A stretch of DNA of 64,000 bases from Limnephilus marmoratus (Eukaryota; Arthropoda; Insecta; Trichoptera; Limnephilidae): positions 2,294,001-2,358,000 of the forward strand of contig OU862920.1 in the NCBI GenBank assembly GCA_917880885.1. Reading direction: 5' to 3'. The notes below the pieces were generated by a model. That model saw nothing but the letters and a program-made list of their open reading frames with translations. It made no database searches and was not told the DNA's origin. The position numbers were made by a program, and so were the translations under genes. Within the stretch, counting starts at the first letter, position 1. Each line of letters opens with the position of its first letter. This document shows positions 55,870 through 64,000 of the stretch, in pieces.

Positions 55870-56460
55870 GGTTTATTTGAAAATTTGGGCAGCGGTTCCC
55901 CTCAAAAAACGTGATTTTGGGAAAAAATCCTGATGTTTTGAAAATTTGTAGAAAATTTTTCTAAGTCCGAAAACGAGAAAAATTTGGGCAGCGGTTTCCC
56001 TCAAAAAACGTGATTTTGAGAAAAAATCCAGATGTTTTGAAAATTTGTTGAAAATTTTCAAAGTCCATAGACGAGAAAAATTTGGGCAGCGGTTTCCCTC
56101 AAAAAACGTGATTTTGAGAAAAAATCCAGGTGTTTTGGAAATTTGTTGAAAATTTTCAAAGTCCATAGACGAGAAAAAAAAATTGGGCAGCGGTTTCCCT
56201 TACAAAAACGTGATTTTGAGAAAAAATCCTGATGTTTTGAAAATTTGTTGAAAATTTTTTAAGTCCGGAACGAGAGAAAATTTGAGCAGCGGTTTCCCTT
56301 ACAAAAACGTGATTTTGAGAAAAAATCCCGATGTTTTGAAAATTTGTTGAAAATTTTCTAAGTCCGGAACGAGAGAAAATTGGGCAGCGGTTTCCCTCAA
56401 AAAACGTAATTTTGAGAAAAAATCCCGATGTTTTTGAAAAAGGTTTGCAAATAAGCAAAA
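55870..56460. repeat. Six copies of a ~98-bp unit near the 5' end of the LTR element
   Basis: The landmark GGGCAGCGGTTTCCCT recurs at roughly 55886, 55986, 56084, 56185, 56284 and 56382. Units hold AAAAAACGTGATTTTGAG and ATGTTTTGAAAATTTG. On the minus strand the units stay open in shifting frames; no domain is recognisable. It lies about 1 kb downstream of the 5' LTR in element orientation. Confidence 0.92.
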
Positions 56461-57478
56461 GTCCGGAAAAGAAAAAATAAAAAAACGGAAACGAGGTTCG
56501 CCTTAAATGAACATGTTTTTTGGAATATTTCGATTAGCCTTCCAAAGGGGGGGTTCTTTAGAAAGGAAAGGAAATATTTTTTCTTTTATACAAGTTTTCG
56601 TGGAAGTATGTTTGAAAATTCAACAATGTCTTGGGGAATTGTTCTTTATTTAACGTGGCTATACTGCAGCCTGATTTGAGCATACACCATTACTGGTATT
56701 TATCCGCCGACTTCCTTTTGTCATAACAAGTTATATGCAGAAATGTGCATACGTAATGTAATGCCTGACTCGAGGAATCGACGTCAACGCGAACCGAACG
56801 TCTTTCAAATTATGTCGTCTGTTTCTTACGAAAGAAAAAAAGCTAAATGATGAAACAGGCGGCAAAATTAGAAAAATGCTCAATTGTCAAAAGGTAGAAA
56901 GAATTTAATCCACTTGTTTCCCTTAAGCTGCAAAATATGCCGTTATATATACAGGCCAGTATTTTGCGAAATAGTCCCCTATTCGCAGAATATGTCGATA
57001 TCAAATACAGACCAGCACACTGCGGAATAAGTTTATTAATAAAAACTGGTTAATTAACTTTCGGGAAACGAAGCGGGTAATTGGTTTATCATATACAGGA
57101 TTTTAATTGTTGAATAACTTTGTTTTAAATATTTGTGTACATTTCCACTATTAATCTTGTATTTGAAACTAGCAAATTTAGTCGGTCGACACTTGTAAAC
57201 ACTATATTATTCACGACGGCAACTTTCTTGGTTGAGCACTTTACGTAGGAATACCGGTGATAATGTTTTGTCGAGTGACGACTCGAAAATGAAGGAATGT
57301 GCCCGCGATAGTTTAAATTTGCAATTCGAAGTTACACTCGCGTCGATGTTCTTTGATGGTAATGCTAGACAAATTGGGAAAAAAAACAAGACAAAACATT
57401 ATAGATTATACAGTTTAAACAATGGCTGATTGAAGAACGAGGCGAGCGACTGTGAAGAGGGAGGAAAAAAAAAAAACC

Positions 57479-57496
57479 GCCACACGTCGGGCGACA
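57479..57496 (-). promoter_or_regulatory. Candidate primer binding site (tRNA-Lys-like)
   Basis: On the minus strand, one base after the 5' LTR, TGTCGCCCGACGTGTGGC matches the complement of the tRNA-Lys 3' end (TGGCGCCCAACGTGGGGC) at 15 of 18 positions. The tRNA sequence is from memory of conserved animal tRNA-Lys(CTT). Confidence 0.6.
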
Positions 57497-57497
57497 G

Positions 57498-58168
57498 TGC
57501 TGGGGGCGCTGCTGCTGTGGCCTACCCCAAGCCCTATTCCTGTAAAACACACACAATAACAGCCGTCGGTTAGCTCAAACCGGCTCGAACATGATTCCTC
57601 CTAAAAAACAGGGCGAGTGCCAGTGGTTCGCTTGGTCAATTCTTCCTTCCCCTCCTCTCCTCAAAATCCCCGGGACTCCCTCTTCAATCAGTACACAGTA
57701 TTTGCATTTAAAGGGTTTATTCAATAAACAGAACAGGGTGATACACATACGGCCAGTGTCGGCACAAAACACAAGTTAAACTACCCTACTGACCTAACGA
57801 GGATTTCTCCCTCTCTCTATGCGTTTAAATGAAGTTACAAACGGTTCAAAGCACACGGTGGGGGGGAGGAAGCGAGTTGGTACTCACATAGCTAGATGCG
57901 TGGTCTGCCATCTTTTCTGGATTCCGTTCACCACACAATTTCAAACAATACATCGCGGAGTTAATATCGTGGAGCACAAACAGCGCAAATCGCGCGTAGC
58001 ACAGTTGCTTGGCCGAGAGCTAGCGAAGGAATGGCGGCCGGCGGGCCGCCCGGCGCTTGGCGCCTGACGCGGGGTGGTCGCGCGGTGCGGGGAGAGGAAA
58101 CGGTAGGCACGTGTAGTGGGGACGATTCACTTAACCTTCCGCTCGGGAGCCGATTCTGTTACGTAACA
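57498..58168 (-). repeat. 5' LTR
   Basis: 671 bp, offset of 6615 from the other LTR with no gap along its length. The apparent identity implies a young insertion. Confidence 0.92.
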
Positions 58169-58589
58169 ACAATTACTATGCACGGGTACATTTGAATGGT
58201 AGGCATGGCGTACAATGATAGAAGGTTAATGGGTACATATGAATAATGAAAAAAAATATTCGAAGATAAGGAGATACAAATAAGAAAATAAAAAATATAC
58301 TGATCCCTCTGAAGCCAGTGGGACTATGCCATCCCCATAGTATGTGAGGCTGAAGGTAGTAGGGAGGGGAAGGAGTTGGGGAAGAGGAAGATGGAAAAGA
58401 ACCTGGCTATTTAGATCTGGTCACCAAACGCGGCTAAAGCCATTTCAAGTAACGTTTCAATTCTGAATGGTGGTCTTACAGCAGGGCGACCTTGGAATGG
58501 AGGGAAGATACTCTCTACCTGAGAATATCATGCTGCAAATATACCATATATTATTTTTAATTAATTAATTGTGAAATAACAAAACTAAA

Positions 58590-58660
58590 TTTATTTGCGC
58601 ACGCCGGATTCGGATTGCGAGTCGAGAGCCTTACCCCTCGACCACGGAGGCCGTCAATTA
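58590..58660 (-). repeat. tRNA-like SINE head
   Basis: On the minus strand, GGCCTCCGTGGTCGAGGGGT-AAGGC resembles an A box/D arm, followed by CTCGACTCGCAATCCGAATC-CGG as in tRNA-derived heads. The B box is decayed and a full cloverleaf does not form. Confidence 0.45.
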
Positions 58661-59189
58661 ATAATATTTATTTTCTCCGAGTAAATAAACAAGCGAATTT
58701 GCGTTACTATGTTGTTAATTATTAGATTTGATATACAACTTGTTGTTTTCTATTTTTTTCTCTTTCCAATACCGTTTAGATCATCATATGATAGTAAGGA
58801 AAACACAACGAGATCTACGAGACCTATATCTATATGAGTTATTCTAAAAAATGAACAAATTAGCTGAATGAACACAACGATTTGACGTTTTGCGTGACTC
58901 TTCCTTCCAGTACAAGACGCCAGGCGGACTGAACAAGTATTCATTATGCCTTCATTCCGCGCGCGAGTGAAAGATGCCGAATGTCAATATTCAACATTGT
59001 CGTATCGGTTCACTCGGCATTTTCATTCGGCACTTTTGGTTAATTTCTTGTTTCACTGTCACTCCGAGTGAAAGAGGCGGAATAAAAGACAGAAATGAAC
59101 GAATGGTGAAACGTCTGATTCAGCCATTATGGCCAATAAATTGAATGAAAGGGTTTCTGGTTTTTTTAATGCGTATTTTTCATTTTTAT
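58661..59189. other. Nothing firmly recognised
   Basis: 58970-59080 has GAGTGAAAG and TTCACTCGGCATTTTC motifs in both orientations, hinting at a decayed inverted repeat. Confidence 0.35.
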
Positions 59190-59194
59190 TTATT

Positions 59195-59655
59195 TATCTG
59201 AATAATATAGACCTGAAACTGAGAATACTCCTCATCAAGACCTATGTATGGAGTATCTTGATGTACGGCTGCGAAACATGGTGCCTATCCGAAAGAGATA
59301 AACGGAGACTAGAGGCTTTTGAGATGTGGTCCTATAGAAGACTATTAGGAATTTCCTGGAGAGACCACATCACAAATGAGGAGGTTCTCCAAAGAATCGA
59401 AGGAGGAAGGCACCTGCTCAGGATCTTGTCCGAAAGGCGCGCAAGATGGATCGGCCATGCAATAAGACAAGAAGGCCTCTTGCATGCCATAATGGAGGGT
59501 ATGACCGAGGGGACGCCCACGCCGAGAGTACCTGGAGGACCTGCTGGTGGACGTGCGCTGCTTATCATATGCAGACTTCAAAAGAGCCGCACAAGACAGG
59601 GAAGAGTGGAAGAAACGAATAGATGAAATTGCTGCAAACCAATCCCAGGATTGAA
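59195..59655 (+). pseudogene. LINE reverse transcriptase C-terminal fragment
   Basis: LLIKTYVWSILMYGCETWCL near 59232, RRLEAFEMWSYRRLLGISWR near 59306, and RRARWIGHAIRQEGLLHAIM near 59440 are typical of the region after the reverse transcriptase in RTE-like or related LINEs. At about 59510 the frame slips: the continuing family sequence GRPRREYLEDLLVDVRCLSY, then KRAAQDREEWKKRIDEI, is found in the next frame to a TGA at about 59653. It is a broken, 5'-truncated copy, unlike the RTE fragment at 20630. Confidence 0.82.
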
Positions 59656-60619
59656 ACCAGAGAGAGAGATCTGTATAAAGTATATTTACATTGGGTTTTT
59701 CGATGCCTGTCTCACTATAGGATACACTTGTGTCGAGAAAAGTAGTTATAGGAAAAAGTTTACCGAGCATGCTTCCTCCGACTACCAACATCTTAAGTTT
59801 CTTTATCACGGCTGATATAAAATAAAGGATACATTTTTTTCACAACATGGCAATATTTTTTCTTCTTTGGTTTGCATTTATATATGATTGACAGTGATTT
59901 TAGGTTACCTCAGGTTATCTGCTGCAAGAATAAAGTCAAATAAATTTGTAAGTGCGGATTAGCGAGTGAGTTACTATGTAATTTTATTTATAGTTTTTTT
60001 TTACTCAATTTAAAAATAATATGTTCTATCTTCCTGTTTAGAAATTGTCATGAACTCGTGAAGGAAGGACACTTTAATGTTGCTATCGTAAAAATGAAAG
60101 TAATGTACGCGCCAAACTTAAATGCCGACCTAAACATGATATGATTCATTCTCGCGCAGGTACAGTCACTACTGATTTTACAATGAACGTAAGCGAAAGA
60201 AAATTATGCGTAAAACATACTGGAGACAGAAAAAGTCGTGAGCAGGGAGCAATGCCGCTTTGCGGACCTTAAACTCGCCTACTGCGACGATTTCTGTATC
60301 AATGTCAGGTCGGTCTTATTAATTTGAGTAAAGTTGCCGAATTCTTGATTTCAACGTAATTACTACTGGAAACAACTGTATATTTTATTTTTACTATTTA
60401 TTACTCTTTTATGCGCCCATGGGGCTTTTACATTGGGTAGTAGGTACATATGGTTACAATTGTTTACACAAGAGTTAGTGATAAGTGATCAATGGTTTAC
60501 AATTATTGGATAAAATGTAAAAATATATACTTACCCTCACCTTAACAATTTCAGAAATAATATTTTGACATGATAGATTTCTTCATGTATAATCTTCGAT
60601 CAATAATAATGTCAAAACC
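59656..60619. other. Nothing recognised
   Basis: AT-rich. No gene, tRNA or termini that I can support. Confidence 0.4.
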
Positions 60620-61125
60620 ACAAACCAACACCTCTGCCATAGATCATCCCTAGCTACGTTTGATGACTTAAAAGGGGTACCCGGGATCATAGGGTGAGTC
60701 CGGGACTTGGCACCGGGTGCATCTGTCCACCAGCTGCATAGCAGGCCGGATAGAGAAAGAATGGTGAAAACCCTGAAGGGATGGATTCATACGTTCGTCA
60801 CTCCTGGACACACTGATCCCCAGATTCCTACCCACCCCTCATCCCTTCCCAGAAGTTCCTCTCCTTCCTTTCCTAAAAATACCCTCCACACAGCATCCCC
60901 AAAGATGCCCTGAGGGGAATTATTTTCCTTCAGCTCCCATGGAGCTAAGGGAACGAACCCATACTACGTGACCAACTTTTTGCAGTTTTTAACCCCCCCT
61001 CCCCCCCCGGTGACCAAAAACCTAAGCCCACCGCCGCTCATTTATACCGAGCGTGACATTTTGAAGACCCCCCCCCCCTAAACGTGTCACGTAGTATGGG
61101 TACGTTCCCTAATGTAAAAAAAATA
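60620..61125 (+). mobile_element. Short element with LINE-type tail, copy 1 (interrupted)
   Basis: Head: CCAACACCTCTGCCATAGAT, GCAGGCCGGATAGAGAAAGA and GGATGGATTCATACGTTCGT match 62451-62600. The last part (TTCCTTTCCTAAAAATACCC onwards) is the tail also carried by the LINE at 645-4106. The tail is split by a Harbinger-type MITE at 60949-61109 and resumes TAATGTAAAAAAA. The head has no coding similarity that I recognise. Confidence 0.7.
60949..61109. mobile_element. 161-bp Harbinger-type MITE nested in the short element
   Basis: Inverted ends GGGAACGAACCCATACTACG and a mirrored CGTAGTATGGGTACGTTCCC, flanked by TAA (60946-60948; 61110-61112). GGG start plus TAA duplication fits PIF/Harbinger. 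The centre has long C runs. Confidence 0.85.
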
Positions 61126-61368
61126 TTTATATTTTTTAATATTTTAATTTTTTTTTACATACTTATATATATTTATGAGTTTTGTTTTGTGATTCTGGTC
61201 TAATGTTACTTGACATTGATAACAGCAGATACACTCATTGCCACCTGCTTTCTTATCTCTGATATTTTTCAAAGGTTAATTTGATTTCGGCTAATTTTAT
61301 CTAACACTGTAATAAAAAAAAATCTGTCACAATTGGCTGCATTTTGAGTTGTTGCTGCCATCGAGAGG

Positions 61369-61428
61369 ATGGCCCATTTAAATCTGACGGGCTTCGGCGA
61401 AGAGCTGAAGGAACTGAAGTACAAAGAT
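61369..61428 (+). CDS. Multi-pass membrane protein, coding exon 1
   Basis: ATG in a good context (GAGAGGATGG) starts MAHLNLTGFGEELKELKYKD and ends exactly at a codon boundary with donor GAT|GTAAGT. The sequence is clearly more GC-rich than its flanks. An N-terminal cytoplasmic leader before the first membrane segment in the next exon. Confidence 0.75.
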
Positions 61429-61984
61429 GTAAGTATATTATATATGTCTGTTAATCACTCTTCTTAATAATGTTTGTATCACATATTATAGCAAACTTTA
61501 GTAATCAATGCTTTGTTCACACCACAATATTGTAAATTAATTAACTGAATGGTTGTTTGGTTGGAAATAGCCAAATTATTACAGCGTTCAACAACTTTCT
61601 TTGCGTTAATTCTTTTTTTCAACTCTTATAGAATTAAAGTAAGTATCTAGATCAGCGGTCGGCAATTAGTTTTAGTGGTGGGTGGTGGGCCTTATGAATA
61701 TGTAATTTTTTATTCACAACAACGTCACTTGTGCACGTGCGAGCCTGCTCAATCAGTGCGCTTGTGACCGCCCGTCGTCATTATGCGTTGTGGCATGCCT
61801 AGCAGCCAGAGTGGTGTGTATGGTGTCACATATGGCTTACTTACCTAATGGAAACGCTGCTTTAAGTAGATGTAAACTATTTATTTAGAATAAATAAAAC
61901 TCTCTGAACGTTTTCCGAGGGACCGGAAAAACTTCTGTGAAATAATCTTGTGTGTGGGATAGTTTGGGCCACTTTTCAAATTCA

Positions 61985-62050
61985 GTCTTAAACAAGGACT
62001 GAAAAAACCAAACTTCTTAAACATGTTCTTAAGTGGGAACTTAGGTATTT
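61985..62050. repeat. Fragment of the CAGTGAAACC foldback family
   Basis: GGACTGAAAAAACCAAACTT and CTTAAACATGTTCTTAAGTG match 21364-21420 of the element at 20432-21434. It lies in intron 1 of the membrane-protein gene. Confidence 0.6.
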
Positions 62051-62261
62051 CTTTCACTTTTTTGATTCTTGAACACTGGTTCAGCATTGGTATAAAGTCT
62101 GGTTTAACTATATACCAACGAATAATAATAAGTTGAGTTTTTCACTGTACTTACCTTATCCGCCCCGTCCTATTTACACTTTACGCAATTATAATTAAGA
62201 GAGATAGTGTAAAAGTATCTTTTTGCCTTACATGTCTAATAGATTTTTTGTTTTTTTTTAG

Positions 62262-62376
62262 AATCTGGACTGGTTTGTCCGATATATAGATATCAATGAA
62301 CTATGGAGAGCACAGCCGACCTATGTAATATCCCAAATTGTTTATATAATTGGATCACTCCTTACTCTAACACATG
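62262..62376 (+). CDS. Multi-pass membrane protein, coding exon 2
   Basis: A long T tract and acceptor TTTTAG|AAT, donor CATG|GTAGGT. It encodes NLDWFVRYIDINELWRAQPT, then YVISQIVYIIGSLLTLTH, the latter a probable first transmembrane helix. One base is left over to form Ala with exon 3. Confidence 0.82.
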
Positions 62377-62404
62377 GTAGGTTTATTCAGAATCATAAAT
62401 TTGG

Positions 62405-62790
62405 GAGGCAAGAATGGGTACCGCCGCCCCGGGAACCATTTATTGGATAACCAACACCTCTGCCATAGGTAACCAAAAGTGGTTCGCTACATGGCAGGCC
62501 TGATTGAGAAAGAATTGAGAAAGGAAGTCCTTTTGACTTCTCCAACCGTACTTTCTTGGAATATTGCCTTGCACCGCAATGGGAGGGACGGATTCATACA
62601 TCCATCACTCCTGGTCAAACTGACCGCCAAATTCCTACTCACCCATCATACCCTTTTCCTTCCCAGTACTTCCTCTCCTTCCTTTCCTAAAAAGACCCTC
62701 CACCCAGCATCCCCAAAGATGACATAGACCCTGAGAGGAATTATTTTCCTCAGGGCCTCTTGTGTGGAGCTAATTTAAAATATATATATT
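62405..62790 (+). mobile_element. Short element with LINE-type tail, copy 2
   Basis: GGGTACCGCCGCCCCGGGAA, CCAACACCTCTGCCATAGGT and CATGGCAGGCCTGATTGAGA form the head shared with 60620. From 62675 on, the two-stem tail follows: CCTCCACCCAGC ... CCTCAGGGCCTCTTGTGTGG. It ends in AT-rich sequence. It sits in intron 2 of the membrane-protein gene in sense orientation. Confidence 0.72.
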
Positions 62791-63333
62791 TTGTTATATA
62801 ATTATAATGCAGTAATACTATTATATAGAGTTTTTGTCCAACTTTAACTTACTTTGGACAACACACCGCAAATCCAAACAACACTCAGTACAAAAAATGA
62901 GGAAAAAAGAAACAACACTAAAAAAAAAATCGGTTAAAAAATTAAAAGATGGATTAAAAAACAAAAAAGTCAATTTTACAAAAAAATTATAATGTTACAT
63001 AATAAAATATAATAATGTTGCATAATAAAACACATAAGAAATGCACAATACACACTTCATTATATACAACTGTGTTGTTATTGTGTTTTATTTTATTTCA
63101 TCTCTTTTTATATCAATGTACAATGTACATTATTATGTACAATCTTTGTACTGAATTTTATTAAATTGTAAAAGAACCCAGTGTGTATCAATATATATAT
63201 ATGTATATATATTTTTAAAACTATGGCTACTTATGAAAAATGTAGAAAAGTCCGATAATGAAGGACTGAACACGGTTGGCAAAGAGTATGTGGGAGAGTG
63301 GAATGTTGATAATAATCTTGTTTCATATTGCAG

Positions 63334-63501
63334 CATTAAAGCGTGGAGGAAGATGGCCATGGTTGTGGCTTGCGACAATTCTCCACGGAATGGTGGTGGA
63401 GACCATATCGTACAACTTACCCGACATTGACAACTTTTGGCACTCACAAACCACCATTATATTTTTGGGAGGAAGATTTCCAATTCACATTGTCTTTCTT
63501 T
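63334..63501 (+). CDS. Multi-pass membrane protein, coding exon 3
   Basis: Acceptor ATATTGCAG|CA and donor TTCTTT|GTAAGT. It continues ALKRGGRWPWLWLATILHGM, VVETISYNLPDIDNFWHSQT and TIIFLGGRFPIHIVFL. At least two further hydrophobic segments are visible. I know similar insect proteins only as an uncharacterised multi-pass membrane family (possibly the one labelled DUF7802; not certain). The exon ends one base into a codon; the next exon is not identifiable before the window ends. Confidence 0.82.
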
Positions 63502-64000
63502 GTAAGTAATGTCCTAAAATAAATAAAAATAAACACATGGCTAGTTATGTTAAACAATTTTACTTTCTCTCAACTGATAATCCATGTGCCTAAAACAATC
63601 ATTAAAATAATACATTTAACTTCTTGATCGCCGATGCTAAATTTTCAGCGTGCACGAGCTGATTCTATTTTCGTAATAACTTATTGTTTTTTTGCAAAAT
63701 TATGTTTTTGTTAATTGTACTGTCTTTCTAAATAACGTGATTATATGAATTTTTTTTAATTTTTCATTAAATATTGAATTGTTAGTTACTTGATTTCAGG
63801 AATTTTCGACCACCATGCTTGGCACGTGCCCGTGTTGTTTTATGATTCCACTGGTTCGTGGATGGTTCGAAAACTCGACTATCATGGAGAGCATTATTTT
63901 CTATGTACCCGATGTTTATCTCCATCACCAAAGACATAGCGTAGACTGTTTTATCTCCCGGCTTGCAGAACTAACTCGCCAATGGTCATACAAGTCGGGA
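63502..64000. other. Intron sequence; end of window unresolved
   Basis: AT-rich to about 63795, then a coding-like stretch to the end. An acceptor-like TTTCAG|GA at 63799 would create a stop with exon 3. One frame shows FHWFVDGSKT near 63850, reminiscent of the start of a retroelement RNase H, but stops follow; another frame is open to the edge without motif. I leave it unassigned. Confidence 0.35.

Larger units (their letters stand above)
50883..58168 (-). mobile_element. Non-autonomous (LARD-like) LTR retrotransposon, recent
   Basis: Two 671-bp direct repeats (50883-51553 and 57498-58168) read identical by eye, start TG and end CA, and the element is flanked by ACAA (50879-50882 and 58169-58172). 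A purine tract and a candidate tRNA-Lys primer site place it on the minus strand. The 5944-bp interior has no recognisable gag, protease, reverse transcriptase, RNase H, integrase or env; no open frame above about 120 codons exists outside the tandem arrays. Three internal arrays (45 bp, about 96 bp, about 98 bp) make up part of it. It would need proteins from an autonomous partner (inference from known LARD/TRIM elements). Confidence 0.88.

Noticed and set aside
55873..56458. Minus-strand ORFs near the 5' LTR as a gag remnant
   Set aside because: They consist wholly of the ~98-bp repeats, whose frame shifts between units; no zinc knuckle or capsid motif is visible.
63799..63950. Fourth exon of the membrane-protein gene
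   Set aside because: Joining exon 3 to the acceptor at 63799 makes a TGA codon at the junction, so this is probably not the next exon.

Overview
The window looks like nuclear DNA of an insect or close arthropod. It is AT-rich, gene-poor and crowded with interspersed repeats, and its host exons are short, with canonical GT/AG introns. The order cannot be fixed from the sequence. Support for insects: a SOCS6/7-type gene (the Drosophila Socs16D class), CR1/Jockey-like and RTE-like LINEs, mariner, piggyBac, hAT and PIF/Harbinger-type elements.

Host genes. (1) Plus strand, 4.2-10.2 kb: three phase-matched 3' exons of an unrecognised gene ending in a Ser/acidic then Pro-rich tail. (2) Plus strand, 23.0-23.9 kb: two phase-matched exons that together read as a 56-residue peptide (whole small protein or 3' end of a gene). 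(3) Minus strand, 33.66-38.96 kb: six exons of a SOCS6/7-like adaptor with a long disordered N-terminal region, an SH2 domain and a C-terminal SOCS box. This is the best-supported gene; its 5' end is not in view. (4) Plus strand, 61.37-63.5 kb and beyond: the first three coding exons of an uncharacterised multi-pass membrane protein that runs off the window.

Repeats. 0.6-4.1 kb: dead CR1-like LINE interrupted by a Harbinger-type element. 5-9 kb: palindromes, a TA-flanked MITE and a TTAA-flanked piggyBac-like MITE inside introns of gene 1. 10.96-11.58 kb: about twenty copies of a 31-bp dyad repeat. 12.5-13.1 kb: mariner fossil. 13.9-14.5 kb: large palindrome with a tRNA-like sequence in each arm. 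17.6-18.3 kb: 121-123-bp minisatellite with alternating variants. 20.4-21.4 kb: foldback element split by an RTE insertion with a 12-bp target duplication. 24-32 kb: hAT-like and foldback MITEs, a reversed copy of the first LINE, nested MITEs. 39-50 kb: LINE with an 8-bp-TSD insertion, Helitron-like element carrying heat-shock-element pentamers, inverted minisatellite foldback, LINE with an uninterrupted 764-residue ORF, 68-bp GC-rich palindrome, second mariner fossil, tRNA-derived SINE. 59-63 kb: LINE 3' fragments and short elements sharing the tail of the first LINE.

The most striking object is 50,883-58,168: an element bounded by two 671-bp LTRs that look identical by eye, TG...CA ends, a 4-bp ACAA duplication, a purine tract and a tRNA-Lys-like primer site (both placing it on the minus strand). 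Its 5.9-kb interior has no recognisable gag or pol and contains three unrelated tandem arrays. It looks like a very young non-autonomous (LARD-like) LTR retrotransposon. A second theme is a nested double stem-loop tail shared by a LINE family and short elements of different head sequence, as expected of a LINE/SINE partnership.
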